64,000 bases of DNA from Cohaesibacter sp. GTDB taxonomy: Bacteria > Pseudomonadota > Alphaproteobacteria > Rhizobiales > Cohaesibacteraceae. Below the pieces are notes generated by a model that was not told the origin of the DNA, searched no databases, and saw nothing but the letters and a program-made list of their open reading frames with translations. Position numbers and translations under genes: made by a program. Positions 43,975-52,427 of this stretch are shown here, in pieces (position 1 is the stretch's first letter; each line of letters starts with the position of its first letter). The stretch covers positions 17,222-81,221 of the forward strand of contig JAOAQZ010000043.1 of NCBI GenBank assembly GCA_025210795.1. Reading direction: 5' to 3'.

Positions 43975-44388
43975 ATGATTTTGGCAACTGGCGATCTTAA
44001 TTTGTTTGCGATGCTGCGGTCCAAGATGCATTGGCATCAGACCCGTCAGCGTGTGCTGGCAGAAAATGTTGCCAATGCGGATACGCCTAGTTACCGCGCC
44101 AAAGATCTTGCCGATTTTTCCTTTAAACGAAATTTGAAGATGGCCTCCTCTTCGGGCCTTTCCACTGCCATGACCCATAGCAATCATTTGCAAGGCAAAA
44201 GCTCTGTTGTGCGGGATGCTTTCGGAGCCAAGAAGGTGGATGGATTTGAGATTACCCCAGAGGGTAATGCGGTGGTTCTGGAAGAGCAGATGATGAAAGT
44301 CACCGCAAACCAAATGGATTTTCAGGCAGCTTCTACCCTTTACTCAAAAGGTATGGGGCTTATCAAAACGGCCATTCGCCGCCGCTAA
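43975..44388 (+). CDS. flgB: Proximal rod protein FlgB
   Basis: A 137-residue rod protein with the hallmark RQRVLAENVANADTPSYRAK and the C-terminal MDFQAASTLYSKGMGLIKTA. The start is uncertain: the ATG at 43975 is only one base after a strong AGGAG, while a TTG two codons later (43981) would have an ideal seven-base gap. The frame open to 43942 is unlikely. It heads the flgB-flgC-fliE-fliQ-fliR-flhB-cckA unit, downstream of two CtrA-type boxes. Confidence 0.93.
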   Translation: MILATGDLNLFAMLRSKMHWHQTRQRVLAENVANADTPSYRAKDLADFSFKRNLKMASSSGLSTAMTHSNHLQGKSSVVRDAFGAKKVDGFEITPEGNAVVLEEQMMKVTANQMDFQAASTLYSKGMGLIKTAIRRR

Positions 44389-44429
44389 TAGCTGAGCTTT
44401 CACCACGGGTGAAAGAATAGGATGTCACT

Positions 44430-44840
44430 ATGGATTTTTTGAAATCAATGATGATCGCAGCGTCCGGCTTGAGAGCCCAGACAGGGCGTATGCGAATTGT
44501 GTCAGAGAATATCGCCAATGCAGATTCGACCTCCCTTAAACCGGGTGGCGACCCCTACCGGCGGCAGATCCCGTCCTTCAAGTCCAAATTCAACCGCGAA
44601 CTGGAAGCCAAGACGGTTGAATTGGGACGGATCCTGCCGGACAAATCCGACTTCAGAACCCGTTACGAGCCGGGGCATCCAGCGGCCGATGCCAATGGCT
44701 ATGTGAAGCTTCCCAATGTGAACTCCTTGGTGGAAGTAACGGATCTGAAGGAAGCCCAACGAAGCTATCAGGCCAATCTGAATGTGATCACCGCAACTCG
44801 CTCGATGATCACGAAGACGCTGGATATTCTCAAGGTTTGA
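44430..44840 (+). CDS. flgC: Proximal rod protein FlgC
   Basis: A 136-residue rod protein with the start MDFLKSMMIAASGLRAQTGR, the rod signature SENIANADSTSLKPGGDPYR, and the C-terminal KEAQRSYQANLNVITATRSM. The length and motifs are normal for FlgC. It follows flgB by 42 bases and precedes fliE. Confidence 0.96.
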   Translation: MDFLKSMMIAASGLRAQTGRMRIVSENIANADSTSLKPGGDPYRRQIPSFKSKFNRELEAKTVELGRILPDKSDFRTRYEPGHPAADANGYVKLPNVNSLVEVTDLKEAQRSYQANLNVITATRSMITKTLDILKV

Positions 44841-44922
44841 TCCTCGCTTCTACCTCACTTCACGCTCGCCCTTCTAAGGGCGGCCCAAGACCCAAAGCTC
44901 AACAATCTGATTGGTATATGTG

Positions 44923-45243
44923 ATGTCTATTACAAATCTGAGCGCCTCAAACGCATATAATCTGGCCCAAAAGCTTACGAATCAGACACAATCAGGCAAT
45001 AGCCTTGAGCAGGCAGCCGGGGTAAAGCCGGACTTTGGCCAGATGATCACCGATGGTGTCACTGGCGTGCTTGACAAAGGGCAGATTGCAGAGAAAACCG
45101 CCAGCCAGATGGTAACGGGCAAGGCTGATGTGGTTGATGTTGTGACCGCAGTTGCCGAGACCGAAGTTGCTTTGGAGACGCTGGTATCGGTTCGTGACCG
45201 GGTTATTTCTGCTTATGAAGAAATCATGCGTATGCCGATCTAA
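44923..45243 (+). CDS. fliE: MS ring-rod junction protein FliE
   Basis: A 106-residue protein. The ATG at 44923 (MSITNLSASNAYNL) is preferred over a TTG twelve bases earlier. The conserved C-terminal part, ADVVDVVTAVAETEVALETL followed by SVRDRVISAYEEIMRMPI, matches FliE and ends exactly as family members do. It connects FliF to the rod. The ribosome site is weak, and the gene lies 82 bases after flgC. Confidence 0.95.
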   Translation: MSITNLSASNAYNLAQKLTNQTQSGNSLEQAAGVKPDFGQMITDGVTGVLDKGQIAEKTASQMVTGKADVVDVVTAVAETEVALETLVSVRDRVISAYEEIMRMPI

Positions 45244-45311
45244 CTGTCTTGAGATCGTGCAGGGCATGAGTTGCTTTGCAAAGCTGGATAGAGCTTGCAC
45301 GGAGGATGGAC

Positions 45312-45575
45312 ATGACAGGAGCTGAAGTGCTTGATATCGCCCGGGAAGGGGTGTGGGTGATGATCAAGATGTCCGCCCCCATCATGATTGTCGGCCTTGT
45401 GGTCGGTGTCGTGATTGCCCTGTTTCAGGCATTGACGCAAATCCAGGAAATGACACTGGTCTTTGTTCCCAAGATTATCGCCATTTTTCTTGCCCTAATG
45501 ATAGGCCTTCCCTTCGTGGCCGATGTGATCGGCACCTATATGCGCTTTTTGATGGAGAAGGTCATTACGGGCTAG
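45312..45575 (+). CDS. fliQ: Flagellar export gate protein FliQ
   Basis: An 87-residue protein with two membrane helices. The ATG at 45312 (MTGAEVLDIAREGVW) is chosen because GGAGGA lies five bases before it and FliQ proteins begin here; the frame extends upstream to 45276. The conserved FQALTQIQEMTLVFVPKI is present. It forms the export gate with FliP and FliR. Confidence 0.96.
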   Translation: MTGAEVLDIAREGVWVMIKMSAPIMIVGLVVGVVIALFQALTQIQEMTLVFVPKIIAIFLALMIGLPFVADVIGTYMRFLMEKVITG

Positions 45576-45608
45576 GTCTTTAAGGCCGCCGCGTGGCTGT
45601 AACTGGCG

Positions 45609-46370
45609 ATGCTGTTAGAATATCTCCCTCAAACCGCTTTCATCTTTATGCTGATCTTTGCGCGCTTTGGCACATTGTTCATGCTGCTGCCTGCTTTTAG
45701 CGAGCGCAATATTGCGGTGCGGATACGCCTTACCGTCGCCTTGATGTTCACCTTGATGATGTATCCCATCGTCTCCACCCATTACGGGACGGTGCCAGCC
45801 AATCTTATCGGCGTGCTTGTTGCGATGGGCAAGGAGATCGTGATTGCCATGCTGATCGGGCTTTCCATCCGCTTGGTGACGTCAGCTTTGCAGATTGGCG
45901 CAACAACCATTGCCTTTCAGATGGGGCTGTCCTTTGCCATGGGGCCCGATAGCGCCACGGGCGGGCAGTCGGTCACGTTGGGCCGCTTTATGAGCACTGT
46001 TGCGGTGACGCTGATTTTTGTGACGGATCTACATTATGTGATGATCGTTGCAATGCATGATTCCTATACGCTCTTTCCGGTCAATCAGGGTTTGCCGGTG
46101 GGCGATATGGCTGAATTTGCGGTTCAGACTGTGGCTGGCGCCTTTGTGGTGGGGACAAAAATTGCAGCCCCCTTCATTGTCTATGGTTTGGTATTCTATT
46201 TTGGCCTTGGGCTGCTGTCGCGCCTGATGCCGCAATTGCAGGTCTTTTTCATTGCCATGCCAGCTAATATCACCATTGGCCTTATCCTGTTCATGATGCT
46301 GCTGATTACGATTATGACCTGGTATATGGGGCATTTGGAAGAGGTGCTTGGCCGCTTTGTTGCTTCCTAA
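45609..46370 (+). CDS. fliR: Flagellar export gate protein FliR
   Basis: A 253-residue protein with about six membrane helices and FliR features such as FARFGTLFMLLPAFSERNIA and PQLQVFFIAMPANITIGLIL. It completes the FliPQR gate at the centre of the MS ring. It lies 33 bases after fliQ and 84 bases before flhB. Confidence 0.96.
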   Translation: MLLEYLPQTAFIFMLIFARFGTLFMLLPAFSERNIAVRIRLTVALMFTLMMYPIVSTHYGTVPANLIGVLVAMGKEIVIAMLIGLSIRLVTSALQIGATTIAFQMGLSFAMGPDSATGGQSVTLGRFMSTVAVTLIFVTDLHYVMIVAMHDSYTLFPVNQGLPVGDMAEFAVQTVAGAFVVGTKIAAPFIVYGLVFYFGLGLLSRLMPQLQVFFIAMPANITIGLILFMMLLITIMTWYMGHLEEVLGRFVAS

Positions 46371-46454
46371 CAGGGAAGGCGCGCAAAGTGCAGATTATGC
46401 GAAGGGTCGTAGATTGCAGGCTTAAGATAGGCTTGCAGGTGACAAGGAGCCGGA

Positions 46455-47537
46455 ATGGCTGAGAATAGCGACGAGGAAAAGACAGAAGAGCCCACCCCCA
46501 AGCGGCTGGAAGATGCTCATAAAAAAGGGGATGTGGCCAAGAGCCAAGAAGTCTCGGCCTGGTTTTCCATGCTGGGCTCCGGGCTCGTTGTCGCCTTGTT
46601 TGCAGGCTATATTGCAAGTGGTGTCAGCGACTATCTCAAAGGCTTTATCGAGCATGCCCATGCATTGGAAATTGAAGGGGGCTTGCTAGAAGAGCTTTGG
46701 AGCGAGGTTGGCTATGCCATGCTCGGGCTGATGATTTTTCCCATGGTTGCCATGATGGTAATGGCGGTGTTTGGCAATATCGTGCAGCATAAATTTGTGT
46801 TCTCTACCCAGCCTATTACGCCCAAATTCTCCAAGGTGAGCCCGGCTGGTGGCTTTAAGCGGCTTTTTTCAAAAGACAGCCTGATCAATTTTGCCAAAGG
46901 TTTGATCAAGCTTTCCATTGTGACAGCTCTGTTGCTTGTCATTCTCTATCCCCAGCGTGACAAGCTTGATTTGATGGTGCAAATGGATGTGGCGATGCTG
47001 CTGCCCTTTGTGCAGGAACTGGCCTTGCAGCTGATCCTTGGGGTAATTGCGGTGATGACCATCATCGCTGTTGCTGATTTTTTCTACCAAAAGCACAAAT
47101 GGATGGAAAAGCAGAAGATGTCCATCAAGGAGATCAAGGACGAGTTCAAGCAACAGGAAGGTGATCCGACCGTCAAAGCCAAATTGCGCCAGTTGAGAAT
47201 GGAACGCAGCCGCGGCAGGATGATGGCCGAAGTGCCAACCTCTTCGGTTGTGCTGACCAACCCGACCCATTATTCCATCGCCCTTAAATATGAAGAGGGA
47301 ATGGGGGCACCGATTTGTGTTGCCAAGGGGGTGGATGACCTTGCTTTGCGTATTCGGGAGGTTGCAAAGGAGGCAAATGTGCCAATCGTACAAAATCCGC
47401 CTTTGACCCGCGCCCTTTATGCCACAATAGACGTGGATGATGAGGTGCCGGAAGAACATTATAAGGCCGTTGCTGAAGTGATCAGCTATATTATGAAATT
47501 GCAGAATCGGGCAAGCTGGTCTAATCGCAATGGATAG
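46455..47537 (+). CDS. flhB: Flagellar export specificity switch protein FlhB
   Basis: A 360-residue protein: acidic N-terminus (NSDEEKTEEPTPKRLEDAHK), four membrane helices (about 35-215) and a cytoplasmic domain with the self-cleavage motif NPTH beginning at Asn269. Cleavage there switches export from rod/hook to filament substrates. A good AAGGAG ribosome site is five bases before the ATG. It is 51 bases before cckA, with no terminator between. Confidence 0.97.
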   Translation: MAENSDEEKTEEPTPKRLEDAHKKGDVAKSQEVSAWFSMLGSGLVVALFAGYIASGVSDYLKGFIEHAHALEIEGGLLEELWSEVGYAMLGLMIFPMVAMMVMAVFGNIVQHKFVFSTQPITPKFSKVSPAGGFKRLFSKDSLINFAKGLIKLSIVTALLLVILYPQRDKLDLMVQMDVAMLLPFVQELALQLILGVIAVMTIIAVADFFYQKHKWMEKQKMSIKEIKDEFKQQEGDPTVKAKLRQLRMERSRGRMMAEVPTSSVVLTNPTHYSIALKYEEGMGAPICVAKGVDDLALRIREVAKEANVPIVQNPPLTRALYATIDVDDEVPEEHYKAVAEVISYIMKLQNRASWSNRNG

Positions 47538-47588
47538 GCAAGCCTGAGGCAGCCGCTGATATGCGCCAAAGCGTATCCGACAGACCGA

Positions 47589-50177
47589 ATGGGGGAACTC
47601 GTGAGCCAAGAGCAAGGGACACAGGCCATTATTGACCGGAGTGAACGGTCTTCTGGTATTAAGTGGCTGATATTCTTAGCTTTGATTCTGGTTTTTGCAG
47701 CTATCGGGCTGGTTCTGTATCAGGGGGATGCAAGCGGTAAGCTGCAAATGCTTTTCCTTGGTTTGCTGGCCGGTGTCGGTATTCTCTCGCTTTTGGGCAT
47801 GGCAGTCGGGCTTTTGCAGTTTGGCCAGAAAGAAGCCCAGCCCCATTTGACGCGGCAATTTGTTGATTCCATGGGGGACGGGGTTCTTGTTTGTGCCTCA
47901 AACGGGCATATTATTTATGCCAATGAGCAATATGCACAGCTAACGGGGGCGCAATCGGCTGATGCTGTACGCTCGATCGAGCGTACTTTTGCTGGCGAGC
48001 CGGATGCAGCTGAAGCTATCTATCGTCTTGCAGATGCTGTGCGGCAGGGGCGTTCCGCTCTTGAGGAATTCCGCCTCTCCAAAGCCCTGCACTCCAATGG
48101 CGGAGAGGGTGAGGTTGCGCCAAGTGGTCGCTGGTTCCGCATCAAAGTGCGGGTTTTGGATGATCTGAATGATCAGGGCAAGAAGGATGCCCTGTCCGTT
48201 TGGCAAGTCAGCGATATTACCCGCGATCGTGAGCGGCAGGAGAATATCTTTCAGGAATTGCAGCTGGCCATCAATTATCTTGATCATGCACCTGCGGGCT
48301 TTTTCTCAGCTGACCCTGAAGGGCGTGTCATCTATATGAATGCGACCTTGGCTGACTGGCTTGGTTATGATCTGGCGCAGTTTGAGCCGCGTAGCCTGAA
48401 GCTTAAAGAACTGATTTCAGGTGACGGGACCGCGCTTTTGGAAGGAGCGGTGTCCAATCCCGGCGTTGCCAAGACCGAGGTACTTGACCTTGATCTTGTC
48501 AAACGCAATGGACAAGGCCTGCCGGTGCGTCTCATGCACCGTGTTCCCAGTGCATCCGATGGCACCTTTGGGGCGTCGCGTACCTTGGTGCTTAATCGCA
48601 GCCATGGGGAAGAGATTTCGGAAGAATTGCGCGCGGCAGAAGTGCGCTTTGCTCGCTTCTTTAACAATACCCCCATTGCAATTGCTGCCTTGACGAAAGA
48701 CGGGCGCGTGGTGCGTACCAATGCGCCTTTTGCGCGGATGTTTGACGAGGCCGTGACCGAGGATGAGGCGGTTGATCCAACCATCATGATGCTGGTCACC
48801 GAGAAAAATCGGGATGATCTCTCGGTTGCAATTGAAGAAGCGATGAGCGGGCAGAGCGCGATCAAGCCCGTGGAATGCGAGCTTGCCCATGATGACGCGC
48901 GCACGGTTCGTTTCTTCCTCTCCGGTGTTGAGGATAGCGAAGGGGATGACGAACAGGTTATCGTTTATGCGCTTGAGACAACCGAGCAGCGGGCTTTGGA
49001 AGTGCAATTCACCCAAAGCCAGAAAATGCAGGCTGTGGGGCAGCTTGCCGGTGGTGTGGCCCATGACTTTAACAATGTTCTGACGGCGATTATCGGCTTT
49101 TCCGACTTGCTTCTGGCAAGTCACCGCCCCAGCGATCCGGCTTTTCAGGATATTATGAATATCAAGCAAAATGCCAATCGGGCTGCCTCTTTGGTGCGTC
49201 AGCTTTTGGCATTTTCTCGCCGCCAGACCTTGCGTCCGCAGGTTTTGTCCCTTGGCGAGGTTTTGGCCAATCTCTCCATTTTGCTTGATCGCTTGCTGGG
49301 TGAGAAGGTTGATCTTGATCTGATCCATGGTCGGGATCTATGGCCGGTCAAGGCGGATCTCAACCAGCTTGAACAGGTGATTGTCAATCTGGCGGTCAAT
49401 GCGCGTGATGCGATGGCTGAAGGGGGGCAATTGACCATTCAGACGCGGAATTTGAACGCGGACGAAGCAGCGCAGATGCCTTACAAAGTGCTGGCGCAGG
49501 GTGATTATGTGCTGCTTGAAGTGCTTGATAGCGGCTCTGGTATTCCGCCGGAAATTCGCGAAAAGATTTTCGAGCCTTTCTTCTCCACCAAAGATGTGGG
49601 CAAAGGCACGGGCCTTGGCTTGTCTACGGTTTACGGCATTGTCAAACAGACCGGCGGCTTCATCTTCCTTGAAAGTGAGATGGGGCAAGGCACCACCTTC
49701 CGCATCTTCCTGCCGCGCTATGTGGCCGATGTTCGCGAGGATGCCCAGGAGATTGAGGGTGAGGTTGAGGAAGTCGCACCGGTTAGCGAAGCCACAGAGG
49801 ATCTGACGGGCAGTGCAACCATTATGCTGGTTGAGGATGAAGAAGCTGTGCGGGCCTTTGCTGCGCGGGCTTTGATGTCCCGCGGCTATAATGTCCATGA
49901 GGCCGGATCCGGTGCCGAGGCGCTTGAGCTGATCGAGGAAATTGAAGGAGGGGTCGATCTGGTGGTCTCTGATGTTGTGATGCCAGAGATGGACGGCCCG
50001 ACCATGCTGGGTGAGCTGCGCAAAACGAGACCTGATCTCAAGGTCATCTTTATGTCTGGCTATGCCGAGGAAGCCTTTAGGAAGAATTTGCCCGAGAATG
50101 AAGAATTCGGCTTCTTGCCCAAGCCCTTCTCGCTCAAGCAGCTGGCAATGAAGATCAAGGAAATGCTTGATAGCTAG
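47589..50177 (+). CDS. cckA: Hybrid histidine kinase CckA
   Basis: An 862-residue kinase: two membrane segments (about 20-42 and 50-75), PAS-type domains (about 90-220, 230-340 and 350-465), the DHp helix with His492 in GGVAHDFNNVLT, the ATPase domain (NLAVNARDAM, LDSGSGIPPEI, KGTGLGLSTVYG) and a C-terminal receiver with Asp795 in VSDVVMPEMD. Domain order and DHp sequence are those of CckA, which feeds phosphate through ChpT to CtrA and CpdR. It ends the flgB-flhB operon, whose promoter region has CtrA-type boxes, so it may be under its own pathway's control. GTG at 47601 is an alternative start. Confidence 0.93.
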   Translation: MGELVSQEQGTQAIIDRSERSSGIKWLIFLALILVFAAIGLVLYQGDASGKLQMLFLGLLAGVGILSLLGMAVGLLQFGQKEAQPHLTRQFVDSMGDGVLVCASNGHIIYANEQYAQLTGAQSADAVRSIERTFAGEPDAAEAIYRLADAVRQGRSALEEFRLSKALHSNGGEGEVAPSGRWFRIKVRVLDDLNDQGKKDALSVWQVSDITRDRERQENIFQELQLAINYLDHAPAGFFSADPEGRVIYMNATLADWLGYDLAQFEPRSLKLKELISGDGTALLEGAVSNPGVAKTEVLDLDLVKRNGQGLPVRLMHRVPSASDGTFGASRTLVLNRSHGEEISEELRAAEVRFARFFNNTPIAIAALTKDGRVVRTNAPFARMFDEAVTEDEAVDPTIMMLVTEKNRDDLSVAIEEAMSGQSAIKPVECELAHDDARTVRFFLSGVEDSEGDDEQVIVYALETTEQRALEVQFTQSQKMQAVGQLAGGVAHDFNNVLTAIIGFSDLLLASHRPSDPAFQDIMNIKQNANRAASLVRQLLAFSRRQTLRPQVLSLGEVLANLSILLDRLLGEKVDLDLIHGRDLWPVKADLNQLEQVIVNLAVNARDAMAEGGQLTIQTRNLNADEAAQMPYKVLAQGDYVLLEVLDSGSGIPPEIREKIFEPFFSTKDVGKGTGLGLSTVYGIVKQTGGFIFLESEMGQGTTFRIFLPRYVADVREDAQEIEGEVEEVAPVSEATEDLTGSATIMLVEDEEAVRAFAARALMSRGYNVHEAGSGAEALELIEEIEGGVDLVVSDVVMPEMDGPTMLGELRKTRPDLKVIFMSGYAEEAFRKNLPENEEFGFLPKPFSLKQLAMKIKEMLDS

Positions 50178-50235
50178 GGTCCTGACCCCAGGTTAAGGCC
50201 TCAAGATCTTGGCCAAGGTTTGATGACAAGATAAA

Positions 50236-50275
50236 GAAAAGCCCGGTCTGGATGGAACCAGCCGGGCTTTTCTTG
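50236..50275. terminator. Bidirectional intrinsic terminator
   Basis: An 11-bp outer stem (50236-50246 with 50262-50272) extended by a 4-bp inner stem after a one-base bulge, flanked by A- and T-rich DNA. It separates the converging cckA and psuG. Confidence 0.87.
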
Positions 50276-50291
50276 TTTGGTAACAACCGGT

Positions 50292-51215
50292 TTAGACGTT
50301 AAGAGATGCCGCAATTTGGGCGGCAATCTTGGCGTTGTTTTTCACCAGGGCGATATTGGTCTCAAGGCTGTTGCCGTCGGTCAGCTCTGCAATGCGCGAG
50401 AGGACAAAGGGCGTCACATCTTTTGCAGTAACGTTGCGCCGGTTGGCTTCGTCAATGGCTTCCAGAATATCGCTTTCCATTTCGTTGCGGCTGATCTCGT
50501 CTTCAAAAGGGACGGGATTGGCAACAATCATGCCGCCTTCAAGAGAGAGGGCCTGCCGCATTTGGTGGAAGGCAGCGATCTCCTTGGCGCTATCAAGACG
50601 CAAGGGGCAGGGAAGACCGCTTTGGCGGGACCAGAAAGCGGGGAAATCATCGGTTTGATAGCCGACAACGGGCACGCCCAAGGTTTCCAGCACTTCCAGA
50701 GTTTTGGCAATATCAAGCAATGCCTTGACACCGGCAGAGACGACGATGACCGGTGTTTGCGCCAGCTCTTGCAGATCGGCGGAAATATCAAAGCTCTCTT
50801 CTGCGCCGCGATGGACCCCGCCAATGCCACCTGTGGCGAATACCGAAAGCCCCGCCCGATGGGCGCAGATCATGGTGGCGGCAACCGTGGTGGAGCCTGT
50901 GCGCCCTGTTGCCAGCGCAAAGGCCAGATCGGCTCGTGAGAGCTTCATTACATCCTTGCTTTGGGCAAGGGCTTCAAGCTGGTTTTGCTCCAGCCCCACA
51001 TGAATGGCACCCTCCAGAATGGCAATGGTTGCGGGGGTGGCCCCTTCGGCGCGGATGATATCCTCAACCATCAAAGCGGTTTCGATATTGGTTGGATAAG
51101 GCATGCCGTGGGTGATGATGGTTGATTCCAGTGCTACGACAGGTTTGCCTGCCGCAAGGGCCTCTTTGACCTCGGCGCTATAAATCATGGGAAGTTGGGG
51201 GGCTTGGTCACTCAT
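50292..51215 (-). CDS. psuG: Pseudouridine-5'-phosphate glycosidase PsuG
   Basis: A 307-residue enzyme with the family signatures VALESTIITHGMPYPTNIE, SRADLAFALATGRTGSTTVA and FATGGIGGVHRGAEESFDIS. It splits pseudouridine 5'-phosphate into uracil and ribose 5-phosphate, recycling modified nucleosides from RNA breakdown. It lies 82 bases downstream of a PfkB kinase gene in the same direction, the usual partner that phosphorylates pseudouridine first. The pair is probably one operon. Confidence 0.95.
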   Translation of the reverse strand: MSDQAPQLPMIYSAEVKEALAAGKPVVALESTIITHGMPYPTNIETALMVEDIIRAEGATPATIAILEGAIHVGLEQNQLEALAQSKDVMKLSRADLAFALATGRTGSTTVAATMICAHRAGLSVFATGGIGGVHRGAEESFDISADLQELAQTPVIVVSAGVKALLDIAKTLEVLETLGVPVVGYQTDDFPAFWSRQSGLPCPLRLDSAKEIAAFHQMRQALSLEGGMIVANPVPFEDEISRNEMESDILEAIDEANRRNVTAKDVTPFVLSRIAELTDGNSLETNIALVKNNAKIAAQIAASLNV

Positions 51216-51297
51216 ATCGGTAGGGTCCGGTTTTAAAGAGGGCCTTTAAAAGAAAAACTCTTAAAGGCTCAAGGCAAAAGCAAATTCATAGCCAGAT

Positions 51298-52227
51298 TCA
51301 GGCAGCAGGGATATCTGCAAGGCAGCTGTCCAGCATTGTGCGTGAGAGCATATCAGGAATTGCCTGATTGCTCATAAGGGCAAGGCTGGCTCCCGCCATG
51401 CCGTAAGGCAGGGCTTTCTCCAGCTCTTGGTGCAGGGCAAGGCCATGGAGAAGGCAGGCGGCAAGGCTGTCGCCTGCGCCATTGGTGGATTTCACCCGCA
51501 CGGGTGGTGCGGGAAGCTGCCAGTGTTGTTCGCCTGCCCAAGCGGTCACGCCCTTTCCGCCTTTGGTGATGACGCCACTTGTGACGCCTATTTCGAGCAA
51601 GATTTCGGGCAAAGCGTCAAGGTCTGCATATTCCTGTGCAAGAATAGCGGCTTCGGTTTCGTTGCAGAAGAGAAGATCGACAGCCTCAAGACAGTCGGCA
51701 ACCCGATTGGCTTTGGGGCCGGAGACTGCACAGACTGCAAGAGTGCGTGCGCCTTTATTCTGCGCAAAAACTTTCAGCACCTCAGCGGGTAGGTTCGTGT
51801 CCGCCACCAGAGTGCAATTGTGCGGGAGGTCTTTCAGGCATGCCTCGATATGATCAAGCGGGTAGTGATCATAGATCTGCATGGAGGCAAGTCCGGCAAC
51901 TAAGGCGCCGGTTGGCTCTTCAATGGCGGTATAGGTTGCCGTGGGGTGTTTGTCGTCGCGGATGATCAAGTCGGTCGCAACGCCTTTCTCCTGTAAGGCA
52001 GCCTCGACAAAGTCTCCGTCAGCATCCTGCCCAAGAATAGTGGAGAGGGCTACTGACCAATCGAGCATCGCCAATCCGCGCGCAATATTGCCAGCGACCC
52101 CTCCGGGGCTGTGATGAAGAAAGCCGGGATTGGATTGGCCGGGTTCGCAGCGTTTTTCGCTGCGGCCGATCTGGTCCATATGGGCACCACCAAGGACGAA
52201 GAAACGGGGAGGGGTTTGACCTGACAT
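51298..52227 (-). CDS. PfkB family sugar/nucleoside kinase, probable pseudouridine kinase
   Basis: A 309-residue kinase started at the ATG at 52227 (MSGQTPPRFFVLGGAHMDQI); the frame is open for 64 more codons upstream without homology-like content. PfkB features are the N-terminal GGAHMD, GGVAGNIARGLA and the catalytic NGAGDSLAACLLHG near the C-terminus, with the base Asp in GAGD. Position upstream of psuG indicates pseudouridine kinase (PsuK), which makes the PsuG substrate. Confidence 0.85.
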   Translation of the reverse strand: MSGQTPPRFFVLGGAHMDQIGRSEKRCEPGQSNPGFLHHSPGGVAGNIARGLAMLDWSVALSTILGQDADGDFVEAALQEKGVATDLIIRDDKHPTATYTAIEEPTGALVAGLASMQIYDHYPLDHIEACLKDLPHNCTLVADTNLPAEVLKVFAQNKGARTLAVCAVSGPKANRVADCLEAVDLLFCNETEAAILAQEYADLDALPEILLEIGVTSGVITKGGKGVTAWAGEQHWQLPAPPVRVKSTNGAGDSLAACLLHGLALHQELEKALPYGMAGASLALMSNQAIPDMLSRTMLDSCLADIPAA

Positions 52228-52342
52228 AGCAGACCTATCGGGCTGGGAGTAATAGTTGACTTTTGGGCACAATAATCTTGCCTTGGTCAAAATGCCAGCC
52301 AAAAGGAGAGGATTTAAAGGGGATTTGTGTAACAGCTCTGCG

Positions 52343-52381
52343 CAAAGAAAAAGGCCGCAGTTCGGGGGGGAACTGCGGCCT
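52343..52381 (-). terminator. Terminator of mmsA with a C-run loop
   Basis: An 11-bp perfect stem (52352-52362 with 52371-52381) whose loop is seven C residues and a G on the minus strand, followed by TTTTTCTTT. It is an efficient-looking intrinsic terminator in the mmsA direction. Confidence 0.88.
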
Positions 52382-52385
52382 CGAA

Positions 52386-52420
52386 TTTGATTGCTTTTAC
52401 GGGGGACATAAGCAATCAAA
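52386..52420 (-). ncRNA. Hairpin with a CCCCC loop in the mmsA 3' UTR (candidate 3'-UTR small RNA)
   Basis: A perfect 11-bp stem (52386-52396 with 52410-52420) starts eight bases after the mmsA stop; its 13-base loop reads ATGTCCCCCGTAA on the minus strand. Together with the terminator just beyond it, this makes a two-hairpin module of about 80 bases with two C-run loops, the design of anti-Shine-Dalgarno small RNAs known in alphaproteobacteria. Whether a separate RNA is released is unknown. Confidence 0.5.
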
Positions 52421-52427
52421 ATGTGTG

